A stretch of DNA of 17,520 nucleotides from JAMXLO01 sp036494925 (GTDB taxonomy: Bacteria; Pseudomonadota; Alphaproteobacteria; Acetobacterales; Acetobacteraceae). Positions 13,711 to 17,520 of this stretch are shown here, piece by piece (the first letter of the stretch is position 1; each line of letters opens with the position of its first letter). The translations under genes and the position numbers were made by a program. The stretch is from the NCBI GenBank assembly GCA_036494925.1, contig DASXNR010000250.1:1-17520 (forward strand). Direction: 5' to 3'. The notes beneath the pieces were generated by a model that worked only from the letters and a program-made list of their open reading frames with translations, made no database searches and was not told where the DNA came from.

Positions 13711-15072
13711 CCGCAGCCTGAACGTCGGCGGGTGGTTGGGCTGCGTGGTCACGATCGCCACCGGAACCAGCGGCACCGGATCATCCAGCGTCACCTGGAG
13801 CTCGCGGATCAGCATGGCCAGAACCAGCGTTGCCTCGGCGAGTGCGAACTGCGCGCCGACACAGACGCGCGGGCCGGCGCCGAACGGCAGATAGGCGAAG
13901 CGAGGGATGGGCGGCGCGTCCGGCAGGAAGCGCGACGGATCGAACGCGTCGGGGTGGCGCCAAAGGCGCTGATGGCGGTGCAGCACCCAGGGCGCGATCA
14001 GCAGCACCGTGCCGCGCGGAATCTCGATGCTCCCGACGCGGTCCGGACCGATCGCCTCGCGTGCCAGGGCGAAGGCAGGGGGATATAGCCGCAGCGCCTC
14101 GCTGATCACCGCGCGCGTGCGGACCAGGTGCGGCATCATGGCCATGGCGTTCTCCGGCGTGATCTCGATGCGCCGCGCCTCGTCGGCCACGCGCTGCTGC
14201 TCGTCCGGAGCACCCGCCAGCAGGACGAGGGACCAGAACAGCGTGACGGCCGTGGTCTCGTGCCCCGCCAGGATCAGAGTGGCGATCTGGTCGCGCAACT
14301 GGTCGTGGGAAAATCCCTTGCCGGTTTCCGGGTCGCGCGCGGCGAGCAGCAGATCGAACAGGTCACGTGGAGCATCGGCGGCGGGCTCGGCGATGCGCGC
14401 CTGCATGATCTCGGCCATCAGTGCCATCCAGCGGCGCTGGAACCGCCGGCGGCGAAGATCGCGCAGCGTCGGGATCGACGGCGGCAGCACCATGTCGAAC
14501 AGATGCGGCTTGGCGTAATGCACGCCGTACTCGGTTAGCATCCTGCGCATCGCCGATCCGTACTGCCGTGTCTCCAGCGAAAACATCGAGCGGCCGGCGA
14601 TGTCGAGCGCCAGGTTCTGCATGGCGGCCAGCAGATCGATCGGCTGGTTGGTCCGCGCGCCGAGCCCGGCGACCGCCTCGTGTGCGCTGGTGACGATGTG
14701 GCGCGCCAGCAGCGGCAGGGTGCGCGGGGCGAGTGACGGCGCGATGGTGCGGCGTTGCAGCCGCCAGTCCTCGCCGTCGCTGAGCAACAGGCCGTTGCCG
14801 GTGATCGGACGCAGAATGCGGACCGATGCCGGCGAACGCCGGTAGTTGCCGGGATTGTCCACCAGCACGTGGTGGATCGCATCCGGCGCGTTGATCAGCA
14901 GGTGGCTGCGCCCGAGGAAGCGCCGCTCCAGCACATCCTCCTGGTACGCCTTCTCGGTCCACATCGTCAGCGCATTGGTGCGGATCGCGCGCAGGAACGC
15001 GAGGAACGGCAGTTCCTGCGCCGGGATCGGCGGGCGTGGCGGGATGAAAACGTCAGCGTGCACAGCGTCCAT
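13702..15072 (-). CDS. Cytochrome P450
   Basis: A 456-aa soluble-type P450 (no N-terminal membrane anchor) that would hydroxylate or otherwise oxidise an organic substrate using electrons from a redox partner not seen here. Motifs: helix C WRLQRR (103-108), helix I AGHETT (269-274) for oxygen activation, ExxR E325-R328 in helix K, and the heme loop FGAGPRVCVG (397-406) with C404 as the heme thiolate. The overall pattern resembles CYP102/CYP4-like class P450s rather than CYP101-type camphor hydroxylases, but the subfamily cannot be fixed by eye. ATG 15072 has no clear ribosome site. It follows the ChaA gene by 39 bp in the same direction, so co-transcription is possible. Its last 9 bases overlap the otsA end tail to tail. 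Confidence 0.93.
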   Translation of the reverse strand: MDAVHADVFIPPRPPIPAQELPFLAFLRAIRTNALTMWTEKAYQEDVLERRFLGRSHLLINAPDAIHHVLVDNPGNYRRSPASVRILRPITGNGLLLSDGEDWRLQRRTIAPSLAPRTLPLLARHIVTSAHEAVAGLGARTNQPIDLLAAMQNLALDIAGRSMFSLETRQYGSAMRRMLTEYGVHYAKPHLFDMVLPPSIPTLRDLRRRRFQRRWMALMAEIMQARIAEPAADAPRDLFDLLLAARDPETGKGFSHDQLRDQIATLILAGHETTAVTLFWSLVLLAGAPDEQQRVADEARRIEITPENAMAMMPHLVRTRAVISEALRLYPPAFALAREAIGPDRVGSIEIPRGTVLLIAPWVLHRHQRLWRHPDAFDPSRFLPDAPPIPRFAYLPFGAGPRVCVGAQFALAEATLVLAMLIRELQVTLDDPVPLVPVAIVTTQPNHPPTFRLRSR

Positions 15073-15111
15073 GGCGGGGAACTTGGTGCTGCCTGCACGA
15101 CTATGAAAGTG

Positions 15112-16191
15112 TCACGGGGCGAAGATCAGGAACACATAACTTGCCAGCAGGACCAGGTGGACGAACCCCGACAGCAGGTTGGTGCGGCCTTGCCCATAGG
15201 TGAGCATGGCCACCACGAACGACAGCACCAGCAGCACGGTGTTTTCGTTATCGATGCCGAGAGCGAGGGGCTGGTCCAGCTTTATGGCGATCACCGTCAC
15301 CGCGGGGACGGTGAGGCCAATGCAGGCCACCGCACTGCCGAGGGCGAGATTGATGCTGGTCTGCAGTTGATTGCGCCGCGCCGCACGCAGCGCAGCGAAG
15401 AACTCCGGCAACAGCACGATCGCCGCGACGATCACGCCCGCGAGCTTGAACGGTGCTCCCGCTGCGGCGATCCCACTTTCGATGAACGGTGCGAGCAATT
15501 TGGCGAGCAGGACGACCGCGGCAAGCGTAAGTACCAGCAATCCGCCGCTGATCGCGCCGATCCGCACCGGTGGGGCCGTGACATGCTCGACCTCGGTGGT
15601 ATCCGAGGGCACGAAATAGTCCTGGTGACGCACGGTCTGCACGAACAGGAACACCAGGTACAGCGCGAAACATGCGCCTCCCACGAACAGCAGTTGCAGT
15701 TTCGAGTAATAGGGACCCGGCGTCGCCAGCGTGTGATTGGGCAGCACCAGGACGAATATCGCCATTGGCGTCAGCACTGCGAGAAAGGCGTTCGCCCCTA
15801 GTGTCCGAAACTCCTGCTCGCGGTGTCGCAGCGTGCCCGCGACGATACAGATTCCGGCGAGGCCGTTGAGCACCAGCATGACCACCGCATGAATCGTGTC
15901 GCGCGCCAGGGCGGGGTTCGGTTTGCCAGTCAGCATCAGCGAGATGATCAGCGCCAGTTCGATGATCGTCACCGCCAGGGTGAGGACCAGCGTCCCGTAG
16001 GGTTCGCCCAGCCACAGCGCGACCACCTCGGCGTGGTGAACGGCGACCATCACCGAGCCGATCAGCAGCACCGCAAGGGCCACGCCGGTGATCCAATCGC
16101 CGCTCTTGCCGAGCAGCAGTCCGCCAATCAGGGCGGCGAGCGGTAGTAGCCAGCCATAAATGGGAATGCGGTTCGTGTGCGCTGCTGCCAT
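15112..16191 (-). CDS. chaA: Calcium/proton antiporter, ChaA type
   Basis: A 359-aa inner-membrane protein with about 11 hydrophobic helices, of the CaCA superfamily. Two inverted alpha-repeats are visible: GEPYGTLVLTLAVTIIELAL (62-81, with E63 and E78) and the second around LPEFFAALRAARRNQLQTS (262-280) continuing into INLALGSAVACIGLTVP (281-297). Conserved acidic residues in these repeats bind Ca2+ or Na+ and drive exchange with protons. An acidic, polar cytoplasmic loop lies between the halves (about 190-210). Length and motif wording fit ChaA (Ca2+/H+, also Na+ or K+/H+ in enteric bacteria). ATG 16191 has GGGAG about seven bases upstream. It is divergent from the thiolase-like gene and 39 bp upstream of the P450. 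Confidence 0.88.
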   Translation of the reverse strand: MAAAHTNRIPIYGWLLPLAALIGGLLLGKSGDWITGVALAVLLIGSVMVAVHHAEVVALWLGEPYGTLVLTLAVTIIELALIISLMLTGKPNPALARDTIHAVVMLVLNGLAGICIVAGTLRHREQEFRTLGANAFLAVLTPMAIFVLVLPNHTLATPGPYYSKLQLLFVGGACFALYLVFLFVQTVRHQDYFVPSDTTEVEHVTAPPVRIGAISGGLLVLTLAAVVLLAKLLAPFIESGIAAAGAPFKLAGVIVAAIVLLPEFFAALRAARRNQLQTSINLALGSAVACIGLTVPAVTVIAIKLDQPLALGIDNENTVLLVLSFVVAMLTYGQGRTNLLSGFVHLVLLASYVFLIFAP

Positions 16192-16223
16192 GTCGGCTCC
16201 CCTGGTGCTGGAACCCGCCCCGT

Positions 16224-16252
16224 CTGGCGGCCCAGCTACTGATCAGTATAAT
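16224..16252 (+). promoter_or_regulatory. Candidate sigma-70 promoter for the thiolase-like gene
   Basis: A perfect TATAAT at 16247-16252, rare in such GC-rich DNA, lies 17 bases after CTGGCG (16224-16229), a weak -35. A 10-bp palindrome ACTGATCAGT (16238-16247) touches the -10 and may be an operator. The start codon is 47 bases beyond the -10. Confidence 0.45.
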
Positions 16253-16298
16253 CGCTCCGTCCGAACCGGACCGATCGTGGTCCCGAAGGGAGCGAAAC

Positions 16299-17468
16299 AT
16301 GAGTTTGAAGGGTGTGGGCTACATCGTCGGGGCATACGAGCACCCGACGCGCAAGGCCAGCGACAAGTCGGTGTCCCTGCTGCATGCCGAGTGTGCCAAG
16401 GGCGCGCTGGAGGATGCCGGCCTGACCAAGGACGACGTGGACGGCTATTTCTGCGCCGGCGACGCGCCGGGTCTCGGCCCGCTGTCGATGGTCGATTACA
16501 TGAACCTGAAGTGCCGGCATGTCGATTCCACTGATGTCGGTGGTTCATCGTATCAGGTCGCGGTCGGTCATGCGCTGGAGTCGATCGCCGCCGGGCGTTG
16601 CAGCATCGCGCTGATCACGCTGGCCGGCCGGCCACGCAGCGAGGGCCAGGCCACCGGCACCGCGCCGCGCGCCGGCAGCCCTGCACAGCCCGAGGTGCAG
16701 TTCGAGTTCCCCTACGGACCCGCGACCGCGAACATGTACGCGATGTGCGCGACGCGGCACATGTATCAGTACGGCACCACCAGCGAGCAGCTCGCCTGGA
16801 TCAAGGTGGCCGCCTCGCATCATGCGCAGCACAATCCGCACGCCATGCTGCGCGACGTCGTGACCGTAGAGGATGTGGTGAAGTCGCCGATGGTGGCATC
16901 GCCGCTGCACCGGCTCGATTGCTGCGTGATCAGCGACGGCGGCGGCGCGCTGATCGTGACCAAGCCGGAGATCGCCAAGGGCCTGAAGCGGCCGCTGGTG
17001 AAGGTGATCGGCGTCGGTGAATCGCCGAAGCATCAGGCGGGCGGCGACATCGACCTGACCTATTCCGGCGCGCGCTGGTCCGGTCCGCCGGCATGGGAGA
17101 TGGCGGGGATCAAGCCGTCCGACATCAAATACGCCTCGATCTACGACAGCTTCACCATCACCGTGCTGATGCAGTTGGAGGACCTCGGCTTCTGCGAGAA
17201 GGGACAGGGTGGAAAATTCGTCTCCGACGGCAACCTGATCGCCGGCGTGGGCAAGCTGCCGTTCAACACCGACGGCGGCGGACTGTGCAGCAACCATCCG
17301 GCGAACCGCGGCGGCATCACCAAGATCATCGAGGCGGTGCGTCAGTTGCGCGGTGAGGCGCATCCGGCGGTGCAGGTGAAGAACTGCGATCTGGCGATCG
17401 CGCATGGCACGGGCGGCTCGCTCGGCACACGGCATTGCGGCAGCACTGTCATTCTGGAGCGGGAGTGA
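16299..17468 (+). CDS. Thiolase-fold protein of the SCP2-thiolase/lipid-transfer type, catalytic cysteines replaced
   Basis: A 389-aa thiolase-superfamily protein. ATG 16299 has a strong AAGGGAG six bases upstream. The fold is recognisable from the N-terminal pattern (GVGYIVGAYEHPTRK), the SDGGGALIVT strand (212-221), YDSFTITVLMQLEDLGF (282-298), the His loop SNHPANRGG (331-339) and the C-terminal HGTGGSLGTRH (369-379). The nucleophilic Cys normally in the first half is replaced (GGSSYQ, 81-86), and the C-terminal catalytic Cys position appears to be His369. Classic thiolysis is therefore unlikely. Related Cys-less members such as Ltp2 act as retro-aldolases on steroid side-chain CoA esters with a DUF35 partner, using tyrosines; Y282 may be such a residue (inference). 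The next gene starts 5 bp after the stop and may be that partner. CoA-ester metabolism is likely; the substrate is unknown. Confidence 0.85.
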   Translation: MSLKGVGYIVGAYEHPTRKASDKSVSLLHAECAKGALEDAGLTKDDVDGYFCAGDAPGLGPLSMVDYMNLKCRHVDSTDVGGSSYQVAVGHALESIAAGRCSIALITLAGRPRSEGQATGTAPRAGSPAQPEVQFEFPYGPATANMYAMCATRHMYQYGTTSEQLAWIKVAASHHAQHNPHAMLRDVVTVEDVVKSPMVASPLHRLDCCVISDGGGALIVTKPEIAKGLKRPLVKVIGVGESPKHQAGGDIDLTYSGARWSGPPAWEMAGIKPSDIKYASIYDSFTITVLMQLEDLGFCEKGQGGKFVSDGNLIAGVGKLPFNTDGGGLCSNHPANRGGITKIIEAVRQLRGEAHPAVQVKNCDLAIAHGTGGSLGTRHCGSTVILERE

Positions 17469-17473
17469 TCGAC

Positions 17474-17520
17474 ATGGCCTTTGTTCAGCGCAAGATCCCC
17501 TTCGTCGGCACGCCCGATAC
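17474..17520 (+). CDS. Start of a downstream gene, probably a DUF35 zinc-ribbon/OB-fold partner (partial)
   Basis: ATG 17474 follows the thiolase stop by five bases with GGGAG (17461-17465) eight bases upstream, so the two are translationally close and surely one operon. Only 15 complete codons plus part of a sixteenth are visible (MAFVQRKIPFVGTPD). A short Pro-containing lead ending in PD is compatible with DUF35 proteins, the usual neighbours of Cys-less thiolase-like genes, but this identification rests mainly on context. Confidence 0.5.
   Translation, partial: MAFVQRKIPFVGTPD

Noticed and set aside
14755..15801. 348-codon plus-strand ORF spanning the P450/ChaA junction
   Set aside because: Antisense to two well-supported genes, with no recognisable domain.

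Overview
The window is GC-rich (roughly 65-70 % by eye) and densely coded on both strands. Protein types, codon bias and the dispersed palindromes suggest an alphaproteobacterium, plausibly Rhodospirillales/Acetobacteraceae. That placement is inference; no rRNA or other phylogenetic marker is present. I see no tRNA, rRNA, CRISPR array, transposase or phage gene. Many long overlapping ORFs on the opposite strand are high-GC shadows and were left out.

Layout. (1) 1-549 (-): the N-terminal part of a Pro/Ala/Thr/Val-rich protein built from 36-bp, 12-residue tandem repeats, running off the left edge. (2) 721-3278: a membrane-bound, redox-type class III adenylate cyclase (six-helix His-rich cytochrome b-like domain, [2Fe-2S] ferredoxin domain, cyclase domain) divergent from a Crp-family regulator with a cAMP-type binding cassette. 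A perfect 16-bp palindrome lies between them. This looks like a self-contained redox-to-cAMP-to-transcription module. (3) 3279-3737: a dispersed palindromic repeat, a hairpin and a tiny two-helix membrane protein. (4) 3840-4832 (+): an EpmA/PoxA-type EF-P lysine ligase. (5) 9101 to 4840 (-): a tightly packed four-gene set, MFS transporter, FMN alpha-hydroxy-acid dehydrogenase, single-domain MetE-like methyltransferase (resembling MesD) and bicupin. Its substrate is unknown. (6) 9192-10247 (-): a GT4 glycosyltransferase with a clear intrinsic terminator, divergent from a type-I ABC exporter (10412-12217). (7) 12343-13710 (+): trehalose-6-phosphate synthase OtsA, preceded by a second copy of the dispersed palindrome. 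(8) 15072-13702 (-): a cytochrome P450 overlapping otsA tail to tail, and 16191-15112 (-): a ChaA-type Ca2+/H+ antiporter. (9) 16299-17520 (+): a thiolase-fold protein lacking the usual catalytic cysteines, followed by the first 47 bases of a probable DUF35-type partner.

Most unusual points: the cyclase/Crp pair and its palindrome; the 12-residue repeat protein; the MesD-like methyltransferase without its usual partner, next to a cupin; the missing normal start codon of the hydroxy-acid dehydrogenase; the cysteine-less thiolase-like protein; and dispersed palindromes, one of which supplies a stop codon.
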